Assembly (NCBI RefSeq): GCF_900142605.1
Contig: NZ_FRBL01000007.1
Span: forward strand, 62,001 to 126,000
Direction: 5' to 3'
Length of the DNA: 64,000 nt
Source of the DNA: Chitinophaga jiangningensis
GTDB lineage: Bacteria; Bacteroidota; Bacteroidia; Chitinophagales; Chitinophagaceae
The notes under the pieces were generated by a model that was not told the DNA's origin, did not search any database, and saw only the letters and a list, made by a program, of their open reading frames with translations. The translations under genes were made by a program, and so were the position numbers. Within the stretch, counting starts at the first letter, position 1; each line of letters starts with the position of its first letter. Of the stretch, positions 34,905 to 42,689 are shown one piece after another.

Positions 34905-36221
34905 CTACTCCTGAGTTTGCTTAATTCGTGTAGGCGTATCCGTTCCATTTACGATACTCGTTGCGCTGATTGCAATCGCACGAATAATGTCTGTAATATT
35001 AGTCACATCAAGGGTTTGCAGCTCATCACCTACGGTATGATAATACTGGTCCTTATCTATCTGTGTGGTTGACACGGTATGTGCAGGCACTCCTAAACGA
35101 GCCAGGGTAGCGTTATCAGAACGATAGAATAAATTCTGTTCAGGATATGGATCGGGATAAAATTTAAACGTAGAGCCGTTGAGGTTACGTTGTAAAATTT
35201 TTCCAAAATCAGATAAATCAAATCCGGTAATGAATGCGCTGTTTTTACCAAACTTCGATTCTTTACCAATCATCTCGATATTAAACATGGCCACTACTTT
35301 TTCAGGTGCCAGTTTACGGGAGAAATACTGGCTGCCATGGCCACCGGATTCTTCTCCGGTGAATGCTACAAATATCAGACTGCGTGCAGGTTTGGTGCCA
35401 CGGAAATAATTAGCCAGTTCAATCACCGCTGTTACGCCGGATGCATCATCATCCGCACCGTTAGCGATAGAGTCGGCCCCCGGCGCACCTGGCACAATAC
35501 CCAGGTGATCATAGTGACCACTAAACACTACATATTCGTCTGGTTTTGTAGTACCCTGAATCACACCTACCACGTTCGTAAACGGAGATTCCTGTAAAAC
35601 TCTTTCCGCTTTCACGGTCCATTTACTGTCGTCCGCTACGGGTTCGCCCTCTACGGCAAACACCATATTGTACGGAGTTTCCATCGGCTGGATGTTATCG
35701 ATATCAGCGGGATTTTCGTAAAACTTTTCAGAGATGTGCTCTTTCACCAGGTCCACCATATGCGCGATACTCGGGTCTACCCACACCAGCGTGTTCATAT
35801 CCAGTTTACCGCCTTTGCGGGCCAGCGCAAACAGGGCTCTGTCGCTTTTAACATGCACAATTTTGAAATTAGCAGTATCGGCCTGCCAGTCGATGTTGCG
35901 GGCTTTCCCAACTACGGTTACCGGCCAGTTTTTCGTTGCGCCGTTAACGGTGAGTGTGGCTGACTGCTGGATCAATTGGTACTTTTTGAAATCCTGCCGC
36001 AGGCTCATACCGGATAATGGGCCAAGTCCTGCTTTTTTGAACTCCTCTTCAATAAAACTGGCGGCTTTAAAAGCGCCTGGGGTACCGGGCTTGCGGCCCA
36101 TCATATCGTCTGCAGCGAGGGTGCTGACGATACGTTTCACTTCTTTTTCCTTAATGGCCTGTTGGGCATAGGTATCAGAGACAGATGCTGCCAGCAGCAG
36201 CAATGCAAATAATTTCTTCAT
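34905..36221 (-). CDS. Secreted M28-family zinc peptidase
   Basis: 438 residues from the ATG at 36221; the frame is open upstream, but only the ATG gives a signal peptide (KKLFALLLLAASVSDTYAQ). M28 ligands are seen: His in VVFSGHYDHLG, Asp in ANGADDDASGVTA, the Glu pair in FTGEESGGHGSQ, Asp in ITGFDLSDFG, and His in DQYYHTVGDELQ. The family contains aminopeptidases and related enzymes, so a role in periplasmic or extracellular peptide use is likely. No type IX sorting domain is visible at the C-terminus. A PA-like insert lies in the first half. Confidence 0.9.
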   Translation of the reverse strand: MKKLFALLLLAASVSDTYAQQAIKEKEVKRIVSTLAADDMMGRKPGTPGAFKAASFIEEEFKKAGLGPLSGMSLRQDFKKYQLIQQSATLTVNGATKNWPVTVVGKARNIDWQADTANFKIVHVKSDRALFALARKGGKLDMNTLVWVDPSIAHMVDLVKEHISEKFYENPADIDNIQPMETPYNMVFAVEGEPVADDSKWTVKAERVLQESPFTNVVGVIQGTTKPDEYVVFSGHYDHLGIVPGAPGADSIANGADDDASGVTAVIELANYFRGTKPARSLIFVAFTGEESGGHGSQYFSRKLAPEKVVAMFNIEMIGKESKFGKNSAFITGFDLSDFGKILQRNLNGSTFKFYPDPYPEQNLFYRSDNATLARLGVPAHTVSTTQIDKDQYYHTVGDELQTLDVTNITDIIRAIAISATSIVNGTDTPTRIKQTQE

Positions 36222-36321
36222 GTTTAAGCTGATATTAAACTTTGTTGGCTGAGTAAAGTAGGGTGAAATTAGCACTTTATAAGGGAATCCGCCAAAGCAT
36301 AATTTTCCACCGGCTTTTGCG

Positions 36322-36329
36322 TACTTTTG
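36322..36329 (+). promoter_or_regulatory. -7 box for ruvB
   Basis: TACTTTTG, perfect TAnnTTTG match, 15 bases before the ATG at 36345. It overlaps a possible upstream TTG start at 36327, which is therefore rejected. Confidence 0.55.
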
Positions 36330-36344
36330 GGATCACTGAAAGAT

Positions 36345-37373
36345 ATGTCCAATCAACCTTTAAGACCAGATGAGAACAGGCTCAGCGCCGCTGAGAAGGA
36401 GTTCGAAAACAATATACGTCCGAAGGAGATCATTGATTTCTCCGGACAGGATCAGATCATCACTAATCTGAAGGTATTCATTCAGGCGGCCAAGATGCGT
36501 GGGGAAGCGTTGGATCATGTGCTTTTCCATGGTCCTCCGGGTTTGGGTAAAACCACTTTATCCCGCATTGTAGCCAATGAGCTGGGGGTGAATATCAAGG
36601 AAACTTCAGGACCGGTGATCGAGAAGCCGGGTGATCTTGCCGGGTTGCTCACCAACCTGGAAGAGCGGGATGTGCTGTTTATTGATGAAATTCACCGGTT
36701 AAGCACGGTGGTGGAGGAATATTTGTATTCGGCCATGGAGGATTTCAGGATAGATATTATGATCGATTCCGGGCCAAGTGCGCGGTCTATCCAGCTTAAC
36801 CTGCTGCCTTTTACACTCATCGGCGCCACTACCCGATCCGGTTTGCTGACAGCTCCACTGTTGTCGCGCTTCGGCATTAAATCCAGGCTGGAATACTATA
36901 CCGCTGATACCCTGCAGAAGATCGTATGGCGTGCAGCCGGCCTGCTGGGCAGCAAAATCACCTCTGATGCTGCCGGTGAAATTGCCCGCAGGTCCAGGGG
37001 CACCCCGCGTATTGCCAATGGCTTGTTGCGACGGGTACGGGATTTCGCGCAGGTGATGGGGAATGGCACTATTGACCTGGAAATTGCCCAGTTCAGTCTC
37101 AAAGCCCTCAATGTGGATGAATATGGTTTGGATGAGATGGATAACCGGATTTTGCAGGTGATCATCGAAAATTTCAAAGGAGGTCCGGTGGGCATTACCA
37201 CTATTGCCACTGCTGTTGGGGAAGAGCCGGGCACCCTGGAGGAGGTGTATGAGCCGTTCCTGATCCAGGAAGGCTTTATCAAGCGTACTCCCCGGGGGCG
37301 TGAGGTAACGGAAAAAGCGTATATACATCTGGGCAAAACGCCGTTAAGGGGTAATTCTAATCTCTTGTTTTAG
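36345..37373 (+). CDS. ruvB: Holliday junction branch-migration ATPase RuvB
   Basis: 342 residues from ATG 36345. RuvB hexamers drive branch migration with RuvA, and RuvC (encoded at 40.1 kb) cuts the junction. Walker A is GPPGLGKTT at about residue 60-68, Walker B is VLFIDEIHRL, sensor 1 is IGATTRSG, and the Arg finger lies in LLSRFGI. The C-terminal winged helix shows GLDEMDNRILQ and GFIKRTPRGREVT. It ends at a very long perfect hairpin shared with the convergent response-regulator gene. Confidence 0.96.
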   Translation: MSNQPLRPDENRLSAAEKEFENNIRPKEIIDFSGQDQIITNLKVFIQAAKMRGEALDHVLFHGPPGLGKTTLSRIVANELGVNIKETSGPVIEKPGDLAGLLTNLEERDVLFIDEIHRLSTVVEEYLYSAMEDFRIDIMIDSGPSARSIQLNLLPFTLIGATTRSGLLTAPLLSRFGIKSRLEYYTADTLQKIVWRAAGLLGSKITSDAAGEIARRSRGTPRIANGLLRRVRDFAQVMGNGTIDLEIAQFSLKALNVDEYGLDEMDNRILQVIIENFKGGPVGITTIATAVGEEPGTLEEVYEPFLIQEGFIKRTPRGREVTEKAYIHLGKTPLRGNSNLLF

Positions 37374-37383
37374 GGAGAGATAA

Positions 37384-37438
37384 AAGCATAAAAAAGCACA
37401 CCCGTCCGGCAGCCGGACGGGTGTGCTTTTTTATGCTT
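37384..37438. terminator. 26-bp perfect hairpin, bidirectional terminator
   Basis: A 26-base perfect stem (37384-37409 with 37413-37438) with only a three-base CAG loop. The arms contain A6/T6 runs so that both directions end in T. A small second hairpin GCCGC, loop TAC, GCGGC follows at 37441-37453. It separates convergent ruvB and the response-regulator gene. Confidence 0.85.
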
Positions 37439-37458
37439 CTGCCGCTACGCGGCTATTG

Positions 37459-38166
37459 TTATTCTTTGACTACCAGGCGGAAGCCGTTTCCGTGAATATT
37501 AACAATTTCGATGTTGGAATCGTCTTTCAGGTATTTACGCAGCTTGGCGATGTATACGTCCATGGAGCGACCATTAAAATAGGTATCGCTGCCCCAAATC
37601 TTTTTGAGTGCCAGTTCTCTTGGGAGCAGGTCGTTTTTGTGCTCGCAGAGCATATGGAGGAGCTCATTTTCTTTGGGCGACAGCGTATGCGATTCACTAT
37701 TACGGGTGAGGGTGCGGAGGCGGGAGTTGAACTCGTAGGAGCCTATTTTAAACTCGTGCTGTTCCTCTTCTTTGCTGTGCAGCTCCTGATTACGTTTCAG
37801 GATGGCTTTGATTTTGAGCAGCAGCAGTTCGCTGTCGAATGGTTTGGAGATGTAATCATCGGCACCCAGTTTATAACCCTGGATGATATCTTCCTTCATG
37901 GTTTTGGCGGACAGGAAGAACAGGGGGATATCCGGATCTACGTCCCTGATTTCCTCTGCCAGTTTAAATCCGTCCATATTAGGCATCATGATGTCCAGCA
38001 GGCAGATGTCAAATTTCTCACGACGGAAGGCCGCCAGCGCCAGGATACCATCTCTGCAGAGCTCTACGTCATAATCGTTTAGCTCCAGGTAGTTTTTAAG
38101 CACCATACCCAGGTTGGTATCATCTTCTGCCAGTAATATTTTAGGTTTACGTTCTTCCATAATCAT
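37459..38166 (-). CDS. OmpR-family response regulator (RprY-like)
   Basis: 235 residues. Receiver domain 1-120: acidic pair LLAEDD, phospho-acceptor Asp in CLLDIMMPNMDG, Ser in FFLSAKT, Lys in ISKPFDSE. The DNA-binding winged helix (about 140-235) shows SPKENELLHMLCEHKND and FNGRSMDVYIAKLRKYL. It resembles RprY of Bacteroides. No histidine-kinase gene is adjacent, making it an orphan. A second ATG at 38160 may be the start. A TATATTTG box at 38190-38183 (minus strand) lies upstream. Confidence 0.92.
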   Translation of the reverse strand: MIMEERKPKILLAEDDTNLGMVLKNYLELNDYDVELCRDGILALAAFRREKFDICLLDIMMPNMDGFKLAEEIRDVDPDIPLFFLSAKTMKEDIIQGYKLGADDYISKPFDSELLLLKIKAILKRNQELHSKEEEQHEFKIGSYEFNSRLRTLTRNSESHTLSPKENELLHMLCEHKNDLLPRELALKKIWGSDTYFNGRSMDVYIAKLRKYLKDDSNIEIVNIHGNGFRLVVKE

Positions 38167-38182
38167 AAAGGGTTGATTATAA

Positions 38183-38190
38183 CAAATATA
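38183..38190 (-). promoter_or_regulatory. -7 box for the RprY-like regulator
   Basis: TATATTTG on the minus strand, perfect TAnnTTTG; leader 13-19 bases. Confidence 0.5.
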
Positions 38191-38304
38191 AAGTTTTTCT
38201 GCGGCACGAAAGGTCGTAAAAATACTGACTGCGGGCCGCCAATGAATTGTTAAAACTGCTGTAGTGCGCTATTATAACGCTTACAACTACACGAAGGTTG
38301 TGTG

Positions 38305-39096
38305 TTACCGCTGTTTAATCAGGGAGGTGAAAGGATAGCGCAGGTTGCTGTAGTTGATCATATCTACCACTACGCTGCCCACGGAAATAGGGCTTTCAAT
38401 GCGGAGCGGCACCTTATTGGCGTCGTCGCTTACCCACACGGTCATTTTCTCGCCACCTTCAAACATGGTTCCTTTGATCAGCAGGGGTCTGAACTTGATG
38501 GCGCGGAATGTCCCGAATTTGGTTTTTATCTCTTCCTTACCCATATAACGCACGTATATGTTGTATACCTGGTCGTCGAGGAACATGGCGAAAGGGATTT
38601 TATCTTCCGGTTTGTATTTGCTGAAGTCGATGTTACGGGCGTAGTAGATGGAGCTGATAACGTCCTGCACGCATGGCGGAACCGTAAAAGTACCTGTGGT
38701 ACTGATTGCCTGGTGGCCTGCCTGGTTGAATACTACGTTATTATAGATTTTATAGCCGCCTTCATTTACGTTGCGGATAAACTTCAGTGGCTGGAGGGTG
38801 GCGGTGTCGAGGTAGGTTTCGTAGCGGTCCCTTACTTTGAATACCCAATCATAGGCGCGGTAGGTTTTACCATCGGCTACGATATGATACACATCTCTGT
38901 TGGCGAACCTTTCAAGGCCTACGTTAAAGGTAGCTTCGCCAGCGCCGATAAACATTTTTCCGAGGGCATAGAATACTTTAAGGGTAACGGATTCGCCTGT
39001 TTTGAAGCTGGTATTTCGGATCGAACAGAAGTCATTCTGCGCTTTTGCTGGGCGTATACAGGTTAAAAATAAGATGATAAGTAAGAAATACCGCAT
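38305..39096 (-). CDS. DUF3108 exported protein
   Basis: 263 residues with an N-terminal signal peptide (RYFLLIILFLTCIRPAKA). The mature part has the DUF3108 pattern: LKVFYALGKMFIGAGEATFNV near the start, a central VVFNQAGHQAISTTGTF, and a PPCVQDVISSIYYARN segment, then beta-rich sequence. The family occurs in many Gram-negatives as a periplasmic protein without an assigned function. It follows the flippase-like gene by 9 bases and is presumably co-transcribed, hinting at an envelope-lipid role. Confidence 0.87.
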   Translation of the reverse strand: MRYFLLIILFLTCIRPAKAQNDFCSIRNTSFKTGESVTLKVFYALGKMFIGAGEATFNVGLERFANRDVYHIVADGKTYRAYDWVFKVRDRYETYLDTATLQPLKFIRNVNEGGYKIYNNVVFNQAGHQAISTTGTFTVPPCVQDVISSIYYARNIDFSKYKPEDKIPFAMFLDDQVYNIYVRYMGKEEIKTKFGTFRAIKFRPLLIKGTMFEGGEKMTVWVSDDANKVPLRIESPISVGSVVVDMINYSNLRYPFTSLIKQR

Positions 39097-39105
39097 TGCT
39101 AGTGG

Positions 39106-40095
39106 CTATTTGTCCTTAATAATTTTAACTCCCAGCAGGAGCACCGTACCCGCTATGGCCGGCAGGAAGAGGTTTATTAACCAGATTCCGCCAGTGGCTG
39201 CGAGGATGGCTACGTCGTTGGAACTAAGAAAACCCAGGAAGAAGATACTTACTTTTCCCCGAACTCCAAGTTCTGCGATGGCAATGGTGGGAACTACGGC
39301 CATTACCAGGTAAATTACGCTGTTGAGCAGGAAGGCCTGCCACCACAAAAATTCCACACCCAATGCGTCGAGCAAAAACAAATACTGTGCCGAGAAGACT
39401 AGGTACCGGAGGGCTGAAAGCAGCAACAGATAACGTAATTCAGCGGGTTGATAGCCGGCGATTATCTCTACGTATTTCTTGATTTTACGGAGCCAACGCA
39501 CTTTTTCAAAAACAGTCAGAATAATTCGTAGCCGAAAATATAACAATATCGTCAGTGAGCAAATAATCAATAGTACAGCGAGGACGAAATTCCCCCAGAA
39601 ATTGGGGTCGAGCCACCTGGAAATCCCCACTGGCATGAGGCGGTGAATGAAAAAAAAGAGCCCAATTAACCCAAAAATAACAGTTACGATCAGCTGACTG
39701 AAGCTACCTACAATGGTGGCTGCAATAGCTTTGAGTTTATTTTCATTGCGGAGATACAGCACGCGGCCACCGTATTCGCCTATACGATTTGGCGTATTGA
39801 TGGAGATGGACACACCGGAAAGTATGGCACTGAATGCCTTCTTAAATGATATTTTCTCGAGCGGCTGCACCAGCAGCTGCCACTTACGGGCTTCAAATCC
39901 CCAGTTAAAAAACATGAGCACCACCACCAGGAAGATACCTGTCCAGCCTTTATGGTGCAGGGAATCGCGCATCTGCTGGATAGATTCCTGCAGGTTGTCG
40001 CGGTGGGTCAGCTGCAAATAGATCGAGTATCCTAACCAGATGAAAAGCGTTACACCTAATGTGTAATTGAGAATTATTTTGGTACTTTTGTTCAG
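39106..40095 (-). CDS. Flippase-like / LPG-synthase-type membrane protein, probable CTG start
   Basis: 303 residues if started at the TTG of 40017, but the frame continues upstream to a CTG at 40095 and adds NKSTKIILNYTLGVTLFIW, an obvious first membrane helix. With it the protein has 329 residues and about eight hydrophobic segments. No ATG is available between the upstream stop and 40017. The family (lysylphosphatidylglycerol synthetase TM region / AglD-like) includes lipid flippases and glycan-lipid proteins; the fragment NTPNRIGEYGGRVLYLR is characteristic. A minus-strand TATTTTTG box (40117-40110) lies 15 bases before the CTG. Co-transcribed with the DUF3108 gene. Confidence 0.8.
   Translation of the reverse strand: MNKSTKIILNYTLGVTLFIWLGYSIYLQLTHRDNLQESIQQMRDSLHHKGWTGIFLVVVLMFFNWGFEARKWQLLVQPLEKISFKKAFSAILSGVSISINTPNRIGEYGGRVLYLRNENKLKAIAATIVGSFSQLIVTVIFGLIGLFFFIHRLMPVGISRWLDPNFWGNFVLAVLLIICSLTILLYFRLRIILTVFEKVRWLRKIKKYVEIIAGYQPAELRYLLLLSALRYLVFSAQYLFLLDALGVEFLWWQAFLLNSVIYLVMAVVPTIAIAELGVRGKVSIFFLGFLSSNDVAILAATGGIWLINLFLPAIAGTVLLLGVKIIKDK
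40083..40090 (+). promoter_or_regulatory. -7 box for ruvC
   Basis: TACTTTTG, perfect TAnnTTTG match; leader about 32 bases. It lies inside the 5' end of the divergently read flippase-like gene. Confidence 0.55.
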
Positions 40096-40109
40096 ATATT
40101 AAGTTTTCG

Positions 40110-40117
40110 CAAAAATA
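40110..40117 (-). promoter_or_regulatory. -7 box for the flippase-like gene
   Basis: TATTTTTG on the minus strand, perfect match. It lies within the ruvC leader, so the two divergent transcripts would overlap at their 5' ends by about 12 bases. Confidence 0.5.
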
Positions 40118-40125
40118 ACCTGTGG

Positions 40126-40686
40126 TTGGCAAACAAACCGAAAATAATTCTTGGCATTGACCCTGGTACCCTTGTAATGGGCTACGGCCTTATACTGGCA
40201 GAGGGTAAAAAAGTCAGTCTCATAGAGATGGACGTGTTAAAGCTATCCAGGCATAAGGACCATTACGAACGCCTGCAGGCAATACACAGCAGTATAGCAG
40301 GGTTAATCATCAAACATAAGCCGGACTGCTTTGCCATTGAAGCACCGTTTTTCGGCAAGAACGTGCAAAGTATGCTGAAGCTGGGCCGGGCACAGGGCGT
40401 TGCAATCGCAACGGCCATGCATGCAGGACTGGCGGTAACGGAGTATTCCCCAAAGAAAGTTAAACAGTCCGTTACCGGCAATGGAAATGCAGACAAGGAA
40501 CAGGTATGGTTGATGTTACAACGTATCCTGAAAATCAGCGACAAACCAGCCTATTATGATGCCACCGATGCGCTGGCAGTGGCAGTATGTCATTTTTATC
40601 AGGACAGCAATCCGCTGGCAGGCCTTACCAAATCCAAAGGATGGGAACAGTTCCTGGCACAGCACCCCGAAAGAATCGTGCGTTAG
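40126..40686 (+). CDS. ruvC: Holliday junction resolvase RuvC
   Basis: 186 residues from a TTG start; no ATG is available in frame upstream of the conserved core. RuvC cleaves Holliday junctions with RuvAB. Catalytic acidic residues: Asp in ILGIDPGTLVMGYG, Glu in CFAIEAPFFGKN, and the Asp pair in YYDATDALAVAVCH. The RuvC signature KVKQSVTGNGNADKEQV is present. The C-terminus ends LAQHPERIVR. Confidence 0.94.
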   Translation: MANKPKIILGIDPGTLVMGYGLILAEGKKVSLIEMDVLKLSRHKDHYERLQAIHSSIAGLIIKHKPDCFAIEAPFFGKNVQSMLKLGRAQGVAIATAMHAGLAVTEYSPKKVKQSVTGNGNADKEQVWLMLQRILKISDKPAYYDATDALAVAVCHFYQDSNPLAGLTKSKGWEQFLAQHPERIVR

Positions 40687-40768
40687 GAAAAGCATATTTC
40701 ATAAATTCCAAAATTGTAGTTACTTTGTTGAAATTCGATTGTAGTCTTTTGCTACAGCGTTACACGCC

Positions 40769-40870
40769 ATGATCCAGCTTAACAGCTTGACTATGAAAAA
40801 TTACTATCATCCGTTGTACACCAAAAGTGCAACGACTATTTTTATATTAACCAGCATCAAGGAGATATGA
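40769..40870 (+). CDS. Possible 33-codon leader peptide before the second response regulator
   Basis: An ATG-started frame of 33 codons ends with a TGA that overlaps the ATG of the response-regulator gene (ATATGA arrangement), the usual geometry of translational coupling. The peptide, beginning MIQLNSLTMKNYY, has a hydrophobic middle-to-end part (TTIFILTSI). Nothing else supports it, and no family is recognised. Confidence 0.25.
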   Translation: MIQLNSLTMKNYYHPLYTKSATTIFILTSIKEI

Positions 40871-41562
40871 AAGCGAGAATCTTATTAGTGGAAGACGATC
40901 AATATATCGGCGCGGCAACTAAGAAAAGATTAGAGGAGGCAGGTTATGATGTGGTGCATAGTATTGATGGCCAGGCAGCCTGGGAACAGTTCCAGTCCCG
41001 CACCTTCGATATATGCCTGCTGGATGTAGTTATGCCTAAAAAAGATGGTCTTGCGCTGGCTGAACAGATCCGAAAAGTGAATGATCACGTCCCTATTTTG
41101 TTTCTTACCTCCAAAAATGAGAAAGAAGACAGGATTAAAGGTCTGCGCACCGGAGCCGACGATTATATCAGTAAACCCTTCAGTATGCAGGAACTCATCC
41201 TGCGAATAGAAGTATTCCTGAAGAGAACCCGTAATCAACCGGTAGAAAAATCCAACATCTTTCACCTGGGCAAGCTCACCTTCGACTACGAAGATCTGCG
41301 CCTGTACAACGAAGAAGGAGATATTTCCATCAGCCTCACCCAGAAGGAAGCGGAACTACTCCTCTATCTCTGCAATAATCCCAATAAAACACTCAAAAGG
41401 GAAGAAATCCTCGCCAATGTATGGGGTAAGGACGACTACTTCCTGGGGCGCAGCATGGATGTGTTTATCACCAAGCTGCGCAAGCATTTCAAATCAGATC
41501 CGCACATACGGTTGGAAACATTGCATGGTGTAGGCTTCCGCTTCAACGTTCCTGGCAAATAA
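40867..41562 (+). CDS. OmpR-family response regulator (second, RprY-like)
   Basis: 231 residues. Receiver: LLVEDDQYIG, phospho-acceptor Asp in CLLDVVMPKKDG, Thr/Ser in FLTSKNE, Lys in ISKPFSMQ. DNA-binding winged helix: SLTQKEAELLLYLCNNPNKTLKR-type start and FLGRSMDVFITKLRKHF. The shared GRSMDV-x-I-x-KLRK signature with the regulator at 37.5 kb suggests paralogues. No kinase gene is adjacent. The stop codon lies one base from the stop of the convergent HIT gene, with no terminator between. Confidence 0.92.
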   Translation: MKARILLVEDDQYIGAATKKRLEEAGYDVVHSIDGQAAWEQFQSRTFDICLLDVVMPKKDGLALAEQIRKVNDHVPILFLTSKNEKEDRIKGLRTGADDYISKPFSMQELILRIEVFLKRTRNQPVEKSNIFHLGKLTFDYEDLRLYNEEGDISISLTQKEAELLLYLCNNPNKTLKREEILANVWGKDDYFLGRSMDVFITKLRKHFKSDPHIRLETLHGVGFRFNVPGK

Positions 41563-41563
41563 C

Positions 41564-41953
41564 CTACAGGCGGGCTATTATTGCCTGCTGGATAGTTTCA
41601 AATTCTTCCGGAGATAACTTTAGTTTGCTCCTGGAAAAATTCATGTCGTCCACTGAATTGATAGGTATCAGGTGCATATGCGCATGTGGTACCTCCAGGC
41701 CTACTACGCTCACCCCTACACGATTACAGGGTATCACCGCTTCTATCGCCCGCGCAATAGGTTTGGCAAACAACAGGTATTCAGCCATCAGCTCATCTGA
41801 CACATCAAAAAACTTATCCGTTTCCACTTTAGGGATCACCAGCGTATGCCCTTTTGCCAGCGGGAAAATATCCAGGAAGGCATAAAAATGTTCATTCTCT
41901 GCAATCTTATAGCTGGGGATTTCTCCGCGGATTATTTTCGAAAAGATGGTCAT
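41564..41953 (-). CDS. HIT-family nucleotide hydrolase/transferase
   Basis: 129 residues. The histidine triad HAHMHLIP at about residues 94-101 is intact. The N-terminal TIFSKIIRGEIPSYKIAENEHFYAFLDI is typical of the Hint/HinT branch, which hydrolyses AMP-lysine-type or aminoacyl-AMP conjugates. Cytoplasmic. It lies downstream of greA on the same strand, but a terminator (41976-42006) separates them. Confidence 0.92.
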   Translation of the reverse strand: MTIFSKIIRGEIPSYKIAENEHFYAFLDIFPLAKGHTLVIPKVETDKFFDVSDELMAEYLLFAKPIARAIEAVIPCNRVGVSVVGLEVPHAHMHLIPINSVDDMNFSRSKLKLSPEEFETIQQAIIARL

Positions 41954-41975
41954 GGTTCGGATGTTATATGGTGGA

Positions 41976-42006
41976 AAATAAAAGGGCCCTGCCTTGGCAG
42001 GACCCT
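41976..42006 (-). terminator. Intrinsic terminator after greA
   Basis: On the minus strand AGGGTCCTGCC, loop AA, GGCAGGGCCCT, with one mismatch, followed by TTTTATTTT. Positions 42006 to 41976. Confidence 0.8.
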
Positions 42007-42033
42007 GTAAATATCGTTAAAAAGCGCAACGGT

Positions 42034-42507
42034 TTACGCAGTAATATTTTCAATTTTGAAGTTGATTTTTCCATTAGGTGCTACCACCTCTGCCACATCT
42101 CCAACTGCTTTACCTAATAAACCTTTTCCGATTGGTGAAGTAACCGAGATTTTCCCGGCCTTCAGATCAGCCTCTGTCTCTGAAACCAATTGATAGGTGA
42201 ACGTTTTCTTATTGGCAACATTGGTGATTGTTACCTTACATAAAATTGAGACTTTAGAAGTGTCAATGGAATCAGCCTCCACAATGCGTGCGTTAGCAAT
42301 CGCATTTTCCAGCGTAGCGATTTTGGCTTCATGTAACCCCTGTGCTTCTTTGGCGGCATCATATTCGGCATTTTCCTTCAAGTCACCCTTTTCCCTGGCT
42401 TCAGAAATAGCCCTCGCGATCTCTGCACGACCTTTTGTTTTAAGGACATTCAGTTCGCTTCTCATCTGTTCAAGAGTTTCTTTTGTAACATAGTTTACGC
42501 CAGACAT
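42034..42507 (-). CDS. greA: Transcription elongation factor GreA
   Basis: 157 residues from the ATG at 42507. GreA stimulates RNA cleavage by stalled RNA polymerase. The coiled-coil N-terminal domain bears the acidic tip motif in EAREKGDLKENAEYDAAKEAQ (tip residues D and E). The C-terminal FKBP-like domain ends SVTSPIGKGLLGKAVGDVAEV. The frame is open to an ATG at 42561, but that segment contains a terminator-like hairpin and a T-tract, so it is read as leader. Confidence 0.95.
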   Translation of the reverse strand: MSGVNYVTKETLEQMRSELNVLKTKGRAEIARAISEAREKGDLKENAEYDAAKEAQGLHEAKIATLENAIANARIVEADSIDTSKVSILCKVTITNVANKKTFTYQLVSETEADLKAGKISVTSPIGKGLLGKAVGDVAEVVAPNGKINFKIENITA

Positions 42508-42534
42508 AACCTGCTGTGTTTTTATGGTTATAAG

Positions 42535-42571
42535 AAAAAAAATCAACGCCCCCACTTGCATGGAAGCGTTG
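42535..42571 (-). promoter_or_regulatory. Terminator-like attenuator hairpin in the greA leader
   Basis: On the minus strand CAACGCTTCC, loop of eight, GGGGGCGTTG (42571-42544; ten pairs, two of them G-T), followed by A and eight T (42542-42535). A -7 box lies 18 bases upstream. A transcript ending here would be about 50 bases long, the size and position of the E. coli greA-leader RNA GraL. Confidence 0.65.
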
Positions 42572-42588
42572 TTTTTCTGGTTCTATCG

Positions 42589-42596
42589 CAAATATA
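42589..42596 (-). promoter_or_regulatory. -7 box for greA
   Basis: TATATTTG on the minus strand, perfect TAnnTTTG; leader about 78 bases including the attenuator hairpin. Confidence 0.55.
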
Positions 42597-42689
42597 ATGA
42601 TTTTTGTTTAAGAAAAGTAATTTACTTTTCGATTTTAATATACTGAAAATCAGTTATTTAAATCGAATCACCACAGCCTGTTCCGCTGC

